From Stenotrophomonas raiganjensis (SeqCode) (GTDB taxonomy: Bacteria > Pseudomonadota > Gammaproteobacteria > Xanthomonadales > Xanthomonadaceae), in the NCBI RefSeq assembly GCF_030658505.1, contig NZ_JAUTXR010000180.1:294085-358084 (forward strand): DNA of 64,000 nucleotides. Reading direction: 5' to 3'. Shown here piece by piece: positions 43,320-52,705 of this stretch. A model generated the notes under the pieces. It did not search any database, had not been told where the DNA came from, and saw only the letters and a list, made by a program, of their open reading frames with translations. A program made the position numbers and the translations under genes. The first letter of the stretch is position 1. Each line of letters begins with the position of its first letter.

Positions 43320-45830
43320 TCAGGGCACGCGCGCCGTGGCCTTGCTTGCCACGGCTGCGGTATCGGATGACGCCAGCCGTTGAACATCCATCGCGTTCAA
43401 TGGAAGCAGTGCGTAGTCGCCGACATCTTCAGCAAATGCCAGGCCTCGATGGCGCTGCAGCCAGTGTGCCTGGCGCAGGGCAGCAGCCTGGTCGCCGCTG
43501 GCGTTGGCCAGGTCGATCTGCAGGACCCGCCACTGGAACAGGCTTGCGTCGGGATGCCTGGCAAGCAGCGACTGCGCGCGCGCTACCTGCCCCTGGTTCA
43601 GCGCCAGGCGCGCCTGCAGCAGGTCCCACAGTTCACGCAGGCGCGGGTCTGCATCACGTTCGGGCAGGGCCTGCAGCGCCGCGCGCCGCTGCACCACCAC
43701 CGCGTTCTGGCCGGCACGCGCGGCATGGTAGGCCGCGGCCAAGGCAATGAACGCGTTGCGGCGCGCGAGCGCCGGTTGAGTGCGATCGATCGCAGCCAGC
43801 GCGCGATCCAGAACGTGCAGGTATGCCTGCTGCTGTGCTCCGGCGGGCGGCTCATCCCAGGCCAGTGCCTGCAATGCCAGGATGTCGCACAGTCCGGTAC
43901 CCACCGTGCACTGGGCGGCGGCCTGCTGCATGTCACTGGCCGCCTCGGTCCTGCGATCCTGCATCGCCAGCACGGCTGCCCGCAGCATGCGCGTGCCCGG
44001 GCCCGGTGATGTCATTGCCGCGAAACCGGCATTGGCCCCATCGAAATCACCGGACAACGCGGATAGCAGGGGCTCCATTGCATCACCATTCCAGCCGGGG
44101 TGCAGGCGGGCGCCGCGCAGTGCTGCTTCGGCCGCCGCAGTTTCGCCCCGGGCCATCTGCGTGCGGGCAACGAACACCAGCACCAGCGCGCGGCGCGAAT
44201 GCTGCCGGGCAAGCAATGGCTGCGCGGCGGCCAGCGCCCCGTCGTAGTCCCCCTGGGTGTAGAGGATCTTGGCGTAGTTCATCCAGCCGGCCGGATCGTC
44301 CGGATACAACTCGGTCAGCATCCGCCACTTGTTGGCGATCCGTGCCGGCGGCGCCCCTTCGAAATCGGCCGCCCAGGCATCCAGGTAGAGCTGGTCGCGC
44401 GCGGTCAGGTGCGCGCGCTGGCTGACGGCCTTCTGGTACAGCGCCGCGGCCTGCTCCAGGTTGCCCTTGGCATGCTGGATGTTCATCTGCCCGACGTAGG
44501 CGAAGGCGAAGGCAGGATCCAGCCGGGTCGCCTGCTCGAAGAACATCAGTGCATCGTCGTAGCGCGCAGCAGCCGTCGCATCGACGCCCTTGGCATAGGC
44601 ATGCAGCGCATCCAGATTGGCGGTAGCCACGGTAGGCAGCGGTCGCTGGTCAGCACCGACGTCGCGCAGCGCTTCGCCAAGGTCGGTACGCAGCGCGGCG
44701 ACCACGTGATCGGTCGAGGCAAGGATCGAATCCAGCCCCCGGCCGTCGGCATAGCGCGTGTAGACGGTCTGCCCGCTGCGCGGATCCACGACTTCGACAC
44801 TGACCCGTACCTTGCCGTTGAGCTCCAGCACGCTGGGGATCAATACCGCACGCACCCCATCGCGCAACGCCACCTCGATGGCCAGCCTGCGGTCCAGCCG
44901 CGCCTGCGGCGGGCGCTGCATCAGCTGCAGGGTGTCGCGCACCTTCAGCTCGCTGAGGATGTTGACGAAACGCGACTGCCCCAGGCTGATGTACAGCGCC
45001 TGCTCCAGGCTGCTGTCCAACTGGGGATAGGCCGTGGCGTTGTGCACCGCGGCCACGATCACCCAGTCACGCTCGGCGAAGGCGATGGCCGGCGCTGGCC
45101 GCAACAGTGTCCACAGCACACCGCACAACGCCAGCATGAGCGCCGCTTCAGTCACCAGCGCGGCCGGGCGACGCCACAGCGGCAGATCCCGCCACGCTTT
45201 CTCGCCCGAGCGCGGCCGCCGTAGCGGCGCGCTGCCGCGCAGCCCCACTTCGAATACTTCCTGGCGTTCGCCGATGCCCTTGAAGCGCCAGTGCCCGTGG
45301 TCCTTCCAGCGCAGCTCATCGGCCGTCCAGGGCAGTTCGCTGACCGCCCGACGTGCCATCTGTTCGGCGGCCGAGGACAGCAGAACCTGCCCGGGCCACG
45401 CCAGCTGCATCAGGCGCGCAGCCATCGGCTTGGCCAGGCCCTCCACCTCCACCGGCTTTGCGCCGTGGGCAACGGCTTCGACACTGTTGTTCCACAGCAG
45501 GACGTCACCCACGTGCAAGCCGGCGCGGGCGCGCAGGACGACGCCACGCTCGCGTCCCAGCGCATCGACGGCGTTCTGGTAGGAAAGAGCGAAGCCGATG
45601 CCATCGATGGGGCGTTCGAACAGGATGAACAGTCCGTCGGACCGATCGATCAGCTGGCCATTCCAGCGCTGCTGCAGGCCCAGCACCAGGCGGTCATGCT
45701 GCTGGAACAGTTCAGCGGCGGCAATGTCACCGATCCGCTCGACCAGCTGCAGCGAGTCGCACAGATCGGTGAACAGCAGCGTCCGCACCTGCGGGCTCTG
45801 CATCGGGAGGAAATCCGGGATGCCGTCCAT
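43320..45830 (-). CDS. Peptide-modification-system cyclase: class III cyclase domain plus TPR region
   Basis: An 836-residue protein. Residues 15-195 form a class III adenylate/guanylate-cyclase-like domain: LLFTDLCDS (D22) and DRSDGLFILF (D65) supply the two metal Asp. The transition-state Asn is replaced by Pro (KPMAARL, P136) while the Arg is kept, so activity may be altered. One membrane helix lies at about 224-243. The remaining periplasmic or cytoplasmic part is TPR-like (AFAYVGQMNIQHAKGNLEQA). It matches the architecture I recall for TIGR04510 'putative peptide modification system cyclase'. AGAGG precedes ATG 45830; GTG 45836 is an alternative. It lies 15 bp after the GGDEF gene. Confidence 0.82.
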   Translation of the reverse strand: MDGIPDFLPMQSPQVRTLLFTDLCDSLQLVERIGDIAAAELFQQHDRLVLGLQQRWNGQLIDRSDGLFILFERPIDGIGFALSYQNAVDALGRERGVVLRARAGLHVGDVLLWNNSVEAVAHGAKPVEVEGLAKPMAARLMQLAWPGQVLLSSAAEQMARRAVSELPWTADELRWKDHGHWRFKGIGERQEVFEVGLRGSAPLRRPRSGEKAWRDLPLWRRPAALVTEAALMLALCGVLWTLLRPAPAIAFAERDWVIVAAVHNATAYPQLDSSLEQALYISLGQSRFVNILSELKVRDTLQLMQRPPQARLDRRLAIEVALRDGVRAVLIPSVLELNGKVRVSVEVVDPRSGQTVYTRYADGRGLDSILASTDHVVAALRTDLGEALRDVGADQRPLPTVATANLDALHAYAKGVDATAAARYDDALMFFEQATRLDPAFAFAYVGQMNIQHAKGNLEQAAALYQKAVSQRAHLTARDQLYLDAWAADFEGAPPARIANKWRMLTELYPDDPAGWMNYAKILYTQGDYDGALAAAQPLLARQHSRRALVLVFVARTQMARGETAAAEAALRGARLHPGWNGDAMEPLLSALSGDFDGANAGFAAMTSPGPGTRMLRAAVLAMQDRRTEAASDMQQAAAQCTVGTGLCDILALQALAWDEPPAGAQQQAYLHVLDRALAAIDRTQPALARRNAFIALAAAYHAARAGQNAVVVQRRAALQALPERDADPRLRELWDLLQARLALNQGQVARAQSLLARHPDASLFQWRVLQIDLANASGDQAAALRQAHWLQRHRGLAFAEDVGDYALLPLNAMDVQRLASSDTAAVASKATARVP

Positions 45831-45845
45831 TGCCACCTCTGCTGC

Positions 45846-46889
45846 TCATTGTCCGTTTTCGGAATCGGCGACCCAGCGCAGGCAGTTGCCGCCATCGCGC
45901 TTGGCCTGGTACAGCGCGCGATCCGCGCTGGCATACCACTCGCTCCAGCCTGCGTCCGGTGTCAGCAGGCTGGCGCCGATGCTGACCAGGCTGACGTGCG
46001 GCGTGCCGTGGCTGCGTTCCAGCAAGCCATGCACCGCGCTGAGGATGAACTCGGCCGCGTGCTGCACGATCTCGTGGTTGCCACGGCGCAGGATCAGGCA
46101 GAACTCGTCGCCGCCGAGCCGGCAGGCCAGGTCCTGCTCACCGGCCATCGAGCGCAGGATGTTGCCCATGCTCTGCAGCACGCGGTCACCGGCCTGGTGG
46201 CCGTGGCGGTCGTTGATCTGCTTGAAGCGGTCACAGTCGATCAGCAGCAACGCCTGTGGCAGGCCGTGACCGTCGGCGCGGCATTCCTGCAGGTACAGGG
46301 TCAGGCCGCGGCGGTTGTGCAGGCCGGTCAGTTCATCGGTGCGCACCAGCTCGCGGGTATGGGTCAGCTGATGGGTGGTGATGTACAGGTTGTCCAGCGC
46401 GGTTTCCAGATCATGATTGCGCCGGCGCAGCTGGCTGATCAGGGCCTGTTCGTTGGTCAGCACGCGCATGATCGTGCGGCGCAGGAAATAGGCGACCAGG
46501 CCGGGATCGGATTCGACCAGGCGGTGGAAATCCGCCGGGCCCAGTTCCAGCACTTCGCAATCGGCCAGCACGCGCGCACTGGCGCTGCGCAGGTGGTCAC
46601 CGACCAGCAGGCCGAGCTCACCGAAGAACTCATGCTGCCCGAGTGTCTTGATCACCAGGTCCTCGCCGAAGTCCAGTTCGATCTGGCCTTCAAGGATCAC
46701 ATACATGCGTTCGCCGCGATGTCCACGCTGGAACAGCCACTGTCCGGCATGAAGCTTGCATGGACGGGCGAATCTGGCGAACAATGCGACCTCGGCAGCG
46801 GACAGCAGCGCATGCACGATCTCGGCCATCGCCACCCGGGCGATACCTGACGTCACATCACTGTTCTCGGCCGCACCCCTGCCGGTCAT
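45846..46889 (-). CDS. Cyclic-nucleotide-binding diguanylate cyclase
   Basis: A 347-residue protein. The N-terminal CRP-like cNMP-binding domain is at about residues 25-140 (HAGQWLFQRGHRGERMYVIL, FFGELGLL, RSASARVLADCEVLEL). A helical linker follows, then a GGDEF domain with an intact active site RLGGDEFCLIL and LTGLHNRRGL. The product-inhibition site RxxD is GEQD, so feedback by c-di-GMP is probably lost. It is transcribed just before the cyclase gene, suggesting that a cyclic nucleotide made by the latter could control c-di-GMP synthesis. Possible starts are GTG 46898, ATG 46889 and ATG 46829. Confidence 0.87.
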   Translation of the reverse strand: MTGRGAAENSDVTSGIARVAMAEIVHALLSAAEVALFARFARPCKLHAGQWLFQRGHRGERMYVILEGQIELDFGEDLVIKTLGQHEFFGELGLLVGDHLRSASARVLADCEVLELGPADFHRLVESDPGLVAYFLRRTIMRVLTNEQALISQLRRRNHDLETALDNLYITTHQLTHTRELVRTDELTGLHNRRGLTLYLQECRADGHGLPQALLLIDCDRFKQINDRHGHQAGDRVLQSMGNILRSMAGEQDLACRLGGDEFCLILRRGNHEIVQHAAEFILSAVHGLLERSHGTPHVSLVSIGASLLTPDAGWSEWYASADRALYQAKRDGGNCLRWVADSENGQ

Positions 46890-47229
46890 TCCCTGCACCC
46901 GCCGCCAGCGTCCCCTGGTGAGCCGCGGAGCATAGCACCGCTTTAAAGTGTGCGCCCTATCTCATTTTGAGCCTTCCAGCGCACTTCTCCGATGTGAAGA
47001 TGCGTGGTGGCCCGTTGTGGGCACGCCTGTCCGCACAAAAGTCCTGCCGGATCAATCCGATGGCCGTCTTCACGGACGTTCGGCCAAGTTGCGGGGTACC
47101 GGGGTGCGCCGGATTGACGCTGCCCGCGTTCACGGCTGTTCCAGCGATACAACAACGCCGGCAGGTCCCCCGACCGACCGGCGTTGCCTGGCCCTTCCCT
47201 GGCCACCCTGATCGGATTTCGAGGCTTCG

Positions 47230-47252
47230 GTAGAGCCGGCCGCAGGCCGGCT
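47230..47252 (+). repeat. SMAG REP element
   Basis: GTAGAGCCGGCCGCAGGCCG with its palindromic core, plus strand, downstream of aceA. Confidence 0.82.
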
Positions 47253-47280
47253 TCCCTGTGGTGCCCGAAGGATCACGTGG

Positions 47281-47304
47281 TCGCCGGCCAGCGGCCGGCA
47301 CTAT
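47281..47304 (-). repeat. SMAG-like REP element
   Basis: Minus-strand GATAGTGCCGGCCGCTGGCC; the head is ATAG instead of GTAG. It ends 4 bp from the aceA stop. Confidence 0.75.
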
Positions 47305-47308
47305 CGCA

Positions 47309-48610
47309 TCACGCGGCGCGTTCGCTGCGCCCGCCGTGGAACTGCTCTTCCTCGGTGGAACCGGTCAGCGCAGTGGTCGAGGACTGGCCCTGCTGGATCG
47401 CCTGGGTCACCGCATCGAAATAGCCGGTACCGACCTCACGCTGATGCTTGACCGCAGTGAAGCCGCGCTCGGCCGCTTCGAATTCGGCTTCCTGCAGTTC
47501 CACGAACGCGCTCATCTGGCGGCGTGCGTAGCCGTGGGCCAGATTGAACATGCCGTAGTTCAGCGCATGGAAACCCGCCAGGGTGATGAACTGGAACTTG
47601 TAGCCGTAGCTGCCCAGTTCGCGCTGGAACTTGGCGATGGTGGCGTCGTCCAGGTTCTTCTTCCAGTTGAAGCTGGGCGAGCAGTTGTAGGCCAGCAGCT
47701 TGCCCGGGAACTTCGCATGGATCGCCTCGGCGAACCTGCGTGCGAATTCCAGGTCGGGCTTGCCGGTCTCGCACCACACCAGGTCGGCATACGGTGCATA
47801 GGCCAGGCCACGGCTGATCGCCTGGTCCAGGCCATTGCGAGTCTTGTAGAAGCCTTCAACGGTGCGCTCGCCGGTGGTGAACGGGCGGTCGTTGCCATCG
47901 ATATCGCTGGTCAGCAGATCCGCGGCTTCGGCGTCGGTACGCGCCACCAGCAGGGTCGGCACGCCCAGCACGTCGGCGGCCAGGCGCGCGGCGTTGAGCT
48001 TCTCGATCGCCTCGCGGGTCGGCACCAGCACCTTGCCGCCCATGTGGCCACACTTCTTCACCGAGGCCAGCTGGTCTTCGAAGTGCACGCCGGCGGCACC
48101 GGCCTCGATCATCGCCTTCATCAGTTCGAAGGCATTGAGCACGCCGCCGAAGCCGGCTTCGGCATCGGCCACGATCGGCTGCAGGAAGTCGATGTCATCC
48201 TTGCCTTCGGCGTGGTGCAGCTGGTCAGCACGCAGCAGCGTGTTGTTGATGCGCTTGACCACCGCCGGCACCGAATCGGCCGGGTACAGCGACTGGTCCG
48301 GATACATCTGGCCGGCCAGGTTGGCGTCGGCCGCTACCTGCCAACCGGACAGGTAGATCGCCTTCAGGCCAGCCTTGACCTGCTGCATGGCCTGGTTGCC
48401 GGTCAGCGCGCCCAGCGCGTTGACGAATTCACGCTCGTGCAGCGACGCCCACAGCTTCTCCGCGCCCAGGCGGGCCAGCGAATGCTCGATGTGGACGGTG
48501 CCGCGCAGGCGCACCACGTCGGCAGCGCTGTAGTTGCGCTGGATGCCGTCCCAACGCGGGTTGGTATCCCAGTCGTGCTGGATCTGTTCGGCAGTGGGCA
48601 GCTTGCTCAT
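47309..48610 (-). CDS. aceA: Isocitrate lyase
   Basis: A 433-residue enzyme that splits isocitrate to succinate and glyoxylate, the entry to the glyoxylate shunt. The signature KKCGHMGGK (185-193, catalytic C187) and [10 protein letters not shown] are present, plus [19 protein letters not shown] precedes the ATG. It is transcribed after aceB with a 64-bp gap. Confidence 0.96.
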   Translation of the reverse strand: MSKLPTAEQIQHDWDTNPRWDGIQRNYSAADVVRLRGTVHIEHSLARLGAEKLWASLHEREFVNALGALTGNQAMQQVKAGLKAIYLSGWQVAADANLAGQMYPDQSLYPADSVPAVVKRINNTLLRADQLHHAEGKDDIDFLQPIVADAEAGFGGVLNAFELMKAMIEAGAAGVHFEDQLASVKKCGHMGGKVLVPTREAIEKLNAARLAADVLGVPTLLVARTDAEAADLLTSDIDGNDRPFTTGERTVEGFYKTRNGLDQAISRGLAYAPYADLVWCETGKPDLEFARRFAEAIHAKFPGKLLAYNCSPSFNWKKNLDDATIAKFQRELGSYGYKFQFITLAGFHALNYGMFNLAHGYARRQMSAFVELQEAEFEAAERGFTAVKHQREVGTGYFDAVTQAIQQGQSSTTALTGSTEEEQFHGGRSERAA

Positions 48611-48674
48611 GTCTTTCTCCAGTTCGGTTCGTGCGTGCAGCGGGGAGGGAAACGGCGGAAAACGCGGGCGGCGA

Positions 48675-50312
48675 TCAGTCGATACGCGCGTAGGCCGGCA
48701 GGGTCAGGAAATCGGTCAGTTCGTCGCTGCGGCTCAGTTCGCCGAGCAGGGCGATGGCCTCGCTGATGCGTGCGCCACCGGGCAGCGCGGCGGTATCGCC
48801 CAGCCGTGCCGGCAGCTGCGCGAGGGTGGAATCCAGCAGGGCCTGGTCGATCGCGGTGCCATCGTCCAGCTGCTGGCCCGGCGTATGCAGCCACTGCCAC
48901 AACTGGCTGCGGCTGATCTCGGCGGTGGCCGCGTCCTCCATCAGGTGATGGATCGGCACGCAGCCGTTGCCATCCAGCCACGCCGCCAGGTAACGCACGC
49001 AGACTTCCACGTTGCCTTCGAAGCCGGCGCGGGTGATGGTGCCCGGCGGCCGCGCGATCAGTTCGTCGCGGCCGACGCGCACATCCTGGCGCAGCACGCT
49101 GTGCTGGTTCGCTCCGGGCATGTGTTCGTCGAAGATCGCCATCGCCACCGGAATCAGCGCCGGGTGCGCAACCCAGGTGCCGTCATGGCCGGCGGTGACC
49201 TCGCGCAGCTTGTCGGCGCGCACCCGGGCCATCGCCTGCTCGTTGGCGGCCGCATCGTTGTTGATCGGAATCTGCGCGGCCATGCCGCCCATCGCATGCG
49301 CACCGCGGCGGTGGCAGGTCTGGATCAACAGCTCCGAATACGCCTTCAGGAACGGCTGGGTCATGGTCACCTGGCCGCGTTCGGGCAGCACGCGGTCGGC
49401 GTGGCGGCGGAAGGTCTTCAGGTACGAGAAGATGTAATCCCAGCGCCCGCAGTTCAGGCCGACGATGCGATCACGCAACGCGTGCAGGATCTCGTCCATC
49501 TCGAACACGGCGGGTAGCGTTTCGATCAGCACGGTCACCTTGATCTGGCCGTGCGGCAGGCCGAGCATGCCCTCGATGTGCGACAGCGCGGTCTCCCACA
49601 GCGCCGCCTCTTCCATGCTCTGCAGCTTGGGCAGGTAGAAATACGGGCCACGATCCTTCGCCTGCAGGGTGCGCGCGTTGTGGAAGGCGAACACCGCCGC
49701 GTCGAACAGGCCACCGGCGATGAACTGGCCGTCGATGCGTACGTGCTTCTCGTCCAGGTGCCAGCCACGCGGGCGCACGATCAGCACGGCCTGTTCGTCG
49801 TACGGGCGCAGGGTGTAGTGCTTGCCGGCCTTTCCGTTGGATGCCGGTGCGGTGTATTCCAGATCGCCACGCACTGCGGCAGCCAACGACTGCTGGCCCG
49901 CCAGCAGGTTGCGCCAGGTCGGCGAGGTCGAATCCTCGAAGTCGGCCATGAACACCTTGGCGCCGGAGTTCAGCGCGTTGATGACCATCTTCGGGTCGGT
50001 CGGGCCGGTGATCTCGACGCGGCGGTCCTGCAGCGCCGTCGGCAGCGGCGCGACGGTCCAGTCGCCGCTGCGGATGGCGATGGTGTCTTCGCGGAAGTCC
50101 GGCAGGCCGCCCTGGTCGAAGAACGCCTGGCGCTCGCGGCGGGCCTGCAGCCGTGCCTGCCGGCCCGGTTCCACCGCACGGTGCAGCGACACCAGCAGGG
50201 CCAGCAGCGGCGCCGGCAGCACGGTGTCCTGCCCGGCCACGCGGGTCGCCAGGGCGATACCGGGGGTGGCCTTGCTGGCAGGGGTGGGAACAGCGGAAGC
50301 GACGGCGGACAT
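48675..50312 (-). CDS. aceB: Malate synthase A
   Basis: A 545-residue enzyme that condenses glyoxylate with acetyl-CoA to malate. Family blocks are [61 protein letters not shown] and [20 protein letters not shown] 50312 is chosen; a longer frame to 50387 runs into the promoter shared with the divergent LysR gene. It is the first gene of the aceBA operon. Confidence 0.95.
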   Translation of the reverse strand: MSAVASAVPTPASKATPGIALATRVAGQDTVLPAPLLALLVSLHRAVEPGRQARLQARRERQAFFDQGGLPDFREDTIAIRSGDWTVAPLPTALQDRRVEITGPTDPKMVINALNSGAKVFMADFEDSTSPTWRNLLAGQQSLAAAVRGDLEYTAPASNGKAGKHYTLRPYDEQAVLIVRPRGWHLDEKHVRIDGQFIAGGLFDAAVFAFHNARTLQAKDRGPYFYLPKLQSMEEAALWETALSHIEGMLGLPHGQIKVTVLIETLPAVFEMDEILHALRDRIVGLNCGRWDYIFSYLKTFRRHADRVLPERGQVTMTQPFLKAYSELLIQTCHRRGAHAMGGMAAQIPINNDAAANEQAMARVRADKLREVTAGHDGTWVAHPALIPVAMAIFDEHMPGANQHSVLRQDVRVGRDELIARPPGTITRAGFEGNVEVCVRYLAAWLDGNGCVPIHHLMEDAATAEISRSQLWQWLHTPGQQLDDGTAIDQALLDSTLAQLPARLGDTAALPGGARISEAIALLGELSRSDELTDFLTLPAYARID

Positions 50313-50369
50313 GGGGCGACTCCAGCGGTGGGGGAACGCCTCCACGGTGCCGCCGGGACTGAGTATTTG

Positions 50370-50385
50370 GCAAAACAGTTTTTGC
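50370..50385. promoter_or_regulatory. Putative LysR binding site, aceB/LysR divergent region
   Basis: GCAAAACAGTTTTTGC has 6-bp complementary arms and is flanked by TTG/CAA, giving a T-N11-A-like LysR site. It lies 57 bp before aceB and 37 bp before the LysR start, in an AT-rich stretch. Confidence 0.5.
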
Positions 50386-50422
50386 AATGCTTTACATAAA
50401 TTGTGCTAATACTCGTTACACG

Positions 50423-51391
50423 ATGAGCACACGCGCCCCGCCAAGTCCGCGTTTTTCCTACAAATCCGACCGGTTGAAGCCGCTGCGCGCGTTCTGCCAG
50501 ACGGTGCGCCTGGGCTCAGTCTCACGGGCGGCTGAGGCACTTTTCGTCAGCCAGCCGGCCATCAGCCTGCAGTTGCAGGCGTTGGAGCGGGAGCTGGGGG
50601 TGCCGCTGTTCGAGCGCAGCGGGCGGCGCTTGGTGCCCAGCCGCGAGGGCCAGCTGCTGTACGAGATGGCGCAGCCCCTGGTAGAGAACCTGGACGGGCT
50701 GGAGGCGCGGTTCCGCGACAAGGTGCGCGGCCTGGACGCGGGCGAGCTGAACATCGCCGCCAACAGCTCGACCATCCTGTACCTGCTGCCGAAGATCGTC
50801 GAACGCTTCCGCCTGCACCATCCGGACGTGCGCCTGACCCTGCACAACGCGATCAGTGCCGACGGCACCGACCTGCTGCGCGAGGATGCCGCCGACCTGG
50901 CGATCGGTTCGATGACCGACGTGCCGGCCGATCTCAGCTACGCGCCGGCCTATCGCTTCGAACAGGTGCTGATCGCACCGCATGACCATCCGCTGGCCAG
51001 CGGGGGCGAGCTGGAGCTGGCCGACATTGCGCGCTATCCGCTGGTGCTGCCGCCGAAGCGGCAGATCACCTACCGGCTGGTCGACCAGGTGTTCCAGCGC
51101 CACCGCATCGCTTATACCGTGGCCCTGGAAGTGGGCGGCTGGGAAGTGATCAAGCAGTACGTGGCGATGGGCATGGGCATTTCGATCGTGCCGGCACTGT
51201 GCCTGAACGAGGCCGACCGCGAGCGGCTGGCGGCGCGGTCGATGAAGCGCTGGTTCCCGGAGCGCAGTTACGGGGTGATCGTGCGGCGCGGCAAGGCATT
51301 GTCGGCGCAGGCGCGGGCATTCATCGAGCTGATCCAGCCAGAGTTGTTCAGTCCGCGCGATTACGACCAGAGCGGGCATTCAGAGCGGTGA
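50423..51391 (+). CDS. LysR-family regulator, probable activator of the glyoxylate shunt
   Basis: A 322-residue LysR protein. The winged helix at about residues 28-50 reads SVSRAAEALFVSQPAISLQL. The effector domain begins LNIAANSSTILYLLPKIV and resembles the CysB/Cbl-type subgroup. Position divergent from aceB and the palindrome between them suggest it controls aceBA. ATG 50423 gives the usual LysR N-terminus; a frame to 50387 overlaps the operator. Confidence 0.87.
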   Translation: MSTRAPPSPRFSYKSDRLKPLRAFCQTVRLGSVSRAAEALFVSQPAISLQLQALERELGVPLFERSGRRLVPSREGQLLYEMAQPLVENLDGLEARFRDKVRGLDAGELNIAANSSTILYLLPKIVERFRLHHPDVRLTLHNAISADGTDLLREDAADLAIGSMTDVPADLSYAPAYRFEQVLIAPHDHPLASGGELELADIARYPLVLPPKRQITYRLVDQVFQRHRIAYTVALEVGGWEVIKQYVAMGMGISIVPALCLNEADRERLAARSMKRWFPERSYGVIVRRGKALSAQARAFIELIQPELFSPRDYDQSGHSER

Positions 51392-51399
51392 GGGGTGTT

Positions 51400-51600
51400 C
51401 GGCAGGACTGCGCCCTGCACCTGCCGAAGCCGAAGCAACGTCAACGTCAACGTCAACGTCAAAAGCGGGCATTGCATGGGAAGGCGGGGCGGTGTGGGTG
51501 GGCAGGACACGCCGTAAACCCATCCATGGGGGCTCGATGGCGCCATCCATGGCGCCAACGGTCCTGCCCACCCACACCGCCCCGCCTCTGACAGATTCCC
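51400..51600. repeat. Nested-palindrome intergenic element, copy B
   Basis: Outer arms 51482-51508 and 51561-51587 are perfectly complementary over 27 bp but share little sequence with the arms of copies A and C. The inner hairpin TGGCGCCAT/ATGGCGCCA is at 51538-51557. In front is a hexanucleotide tract, CGTCAA repeated four times (51440-51463). The whole lies between two plus-strand LysR genes. Confidence 0.85.
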
Positions 51601-51610
51601 GCGATCTTTC

Positions 51611-51649
51611 GGGGTCGGATCCCGTTGCTGCGCAACCGGCTCTGACCCC
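51611..51649 (+). repeat. GGGGTCGGATCC...GGCTCTGACCCC repeat, copy 2
   Basis: Same end sequences as the copy at 16654-16692, with a different middle. It lies 32 bp before the second LysR gene, so it may carry or disturb its promoter. Confidence 0.7.
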
Positions 51650-51680
51650 ATTTACGGCTGACGATGAATAAACTGGCCCC

Positions 51681-52589
51681 ATGTCCATCGAACTCCGCCA
51701 CCTGCGCTACTTCCTCGCTGTTGCCGATACGCTGCACTTCGGCCAGGCCGCCGAGCGGCTGGGCATGTCGCAGCCGCCGCTCAGCCAGCAGATCCGGCAG
51801 CTGGAGGAACTGATCGGCGCGCGCCTGTTCGTGCGCAGCCATCGCCGCGTGCAGCTGACGCCTGCCGGTGAGCTGCTGCAGGAACGCGCACGTGCCATCG
51901 TGCAGCAGGTGGAAACGGCGGTGGACGAGGTGCAGCGTGCGCAGCGCGGTGAGCAGGGTGAACTGCACATCGGTCTGACCCGCGCCACGCCGCTGTCGCC
52001 GCAGATTCCGCGTTCGATCCTGCATTACCGCCAGCAGTATCCGCAGGTGCGGCTGCAGCTGAGCGAGATGAACACGCTGCAGCAGATCGACGCACTGCTC
52101 GATGGTTCACTGGACGTGGGCATCATCCGCAAGCGTGCGCTGCCGCCGGAACTGGTGGCACACAGCCTGTTCGTCGATCCGCTGGCGTTGATCGTGCATG
52201 CCGACCATCCCGCCCTGCGCAGACTGTCGAAGCAGGGCACGCTGTCGCTGCGCGACTTCGCGCAGGAGCCGTTCGTGGCCTTCCGCCGCAGTGCCGGCGC
52301 AGGCATCCATGACCACATGATCGCGTTGTGTGCGGCGGCCGGATTCACGCCACGCATCGTGCAGGAAGCGGGTGAAGCCTCGACGCTGATCAGTCTGGCC
52401 GCTGCCGGCCTGGGCGCGGCGATCCTGCCGTCGTCGTGCGATCACATCCAGGTGGAAGGATCGCGCTTCGTGGCACTGGCCGATGCCGGTGCGCATTCGG
52501 AAGTGCAGCTGGCGTGGCATCGCGAACGGGTAACGCCGCTGATCCGCAATTTCGCCGCGCTGCTGCGCGGGGCGTTCGCCGAGGGGTGA
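51681..52589 (+). CDS. LysR-family regulator
   Basis: A 302-residue LysR protein with the N-terminus MSIELRHLRYFLAVADTLHF and helix-turn-helix QAAERLGMSQPPLSQQI. The effector domain resembles the BenM/CatM/AlsR subgroup. It is convergent with an MFS exporter; the target is not evident. Confidence 0.87.
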   Translation: MSIELRHLRYFLAVADTLHFGQAAERLGMSQPPLSQQIRQLEELIGARLFVRSHRRVQLTPAGELLQERARAIVQQVETAVDEVQRAQRGEQGELHIGLTRATPLSPQIPRSILHYRQQYPQVRLQLSEMNTLQQIDALLDGSLDVGIIRKRALPPELVAHSLFVDPLALIVHADHPALRRLSKQGTLSLRDFAQEPFVAFRRSAGAGIHDHMIALCAAAGFTPRIVQEAGEASTLISLAAAGLGAAILPSSCDHIQVEGSRFVALADAGAHSEVQLAWHRERVTPLIRNFAALLRGAFAEG

Positions 52590-52610
52590 GCGTGCAACCC
52601 ACCCGGTAGT

Positions 52611-52626
52611 GGGGGGGCGGGGGGGG
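52611..52626 (+). repeat. Poly-G tract
   Basis: Seven G, one C, eight G, directly after the LysR stop. Such runs are prone to slippage and to sequencing error. It is non-coding here. Confidence 0.8.
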
Positions 52627-52666
52627 CCGCGCCACCCTGTGTGAGGTGGCATGCCAAGCCAAGTGG

Positions 52667-52692
52667 GGTTGCCGGCCAGCGGCCGGCACTAC
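52667..52692 (-). repeat. SMAG REP element
   Basis: Minus-strand GTAGTGCCGGCCGCTGGCCG, 13 bp after the MFS stop. Confidence 0.85.
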
Positions 52693-52705
52693 CGTATGCG
52701 TTGGT

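Larger units (their letters stand above)
46890..47308. other. Long leader region before the GGDEF-cyclase operon
   Basis: 419 bp without a convincing gene; frames here have no family resemblance and run through REP elements. On the minus strand, about 40 bp before the GGDEF gene, TATGCT may be a -10 box. Two SMAG elements (47230-47252, 47281-47304) lie next to the aceA stop. Confidence 0.5.

Noticed and set aside
46948..47301. Short frames on both strands between the GGDEF gene and aceA
   Set aside because: They cross two SMAG elements, are Pro/Arg-rich in the manner of non-coding GC-rich DNA, and have no ribosome site.
51440..51463. CGTCAA tandem repeat as a CRISPR or protein-repeat region
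   Set aside because: Units are 6 bp without spacers and not in a gene; it is a simple-sequence tract attached to a palindromic element.
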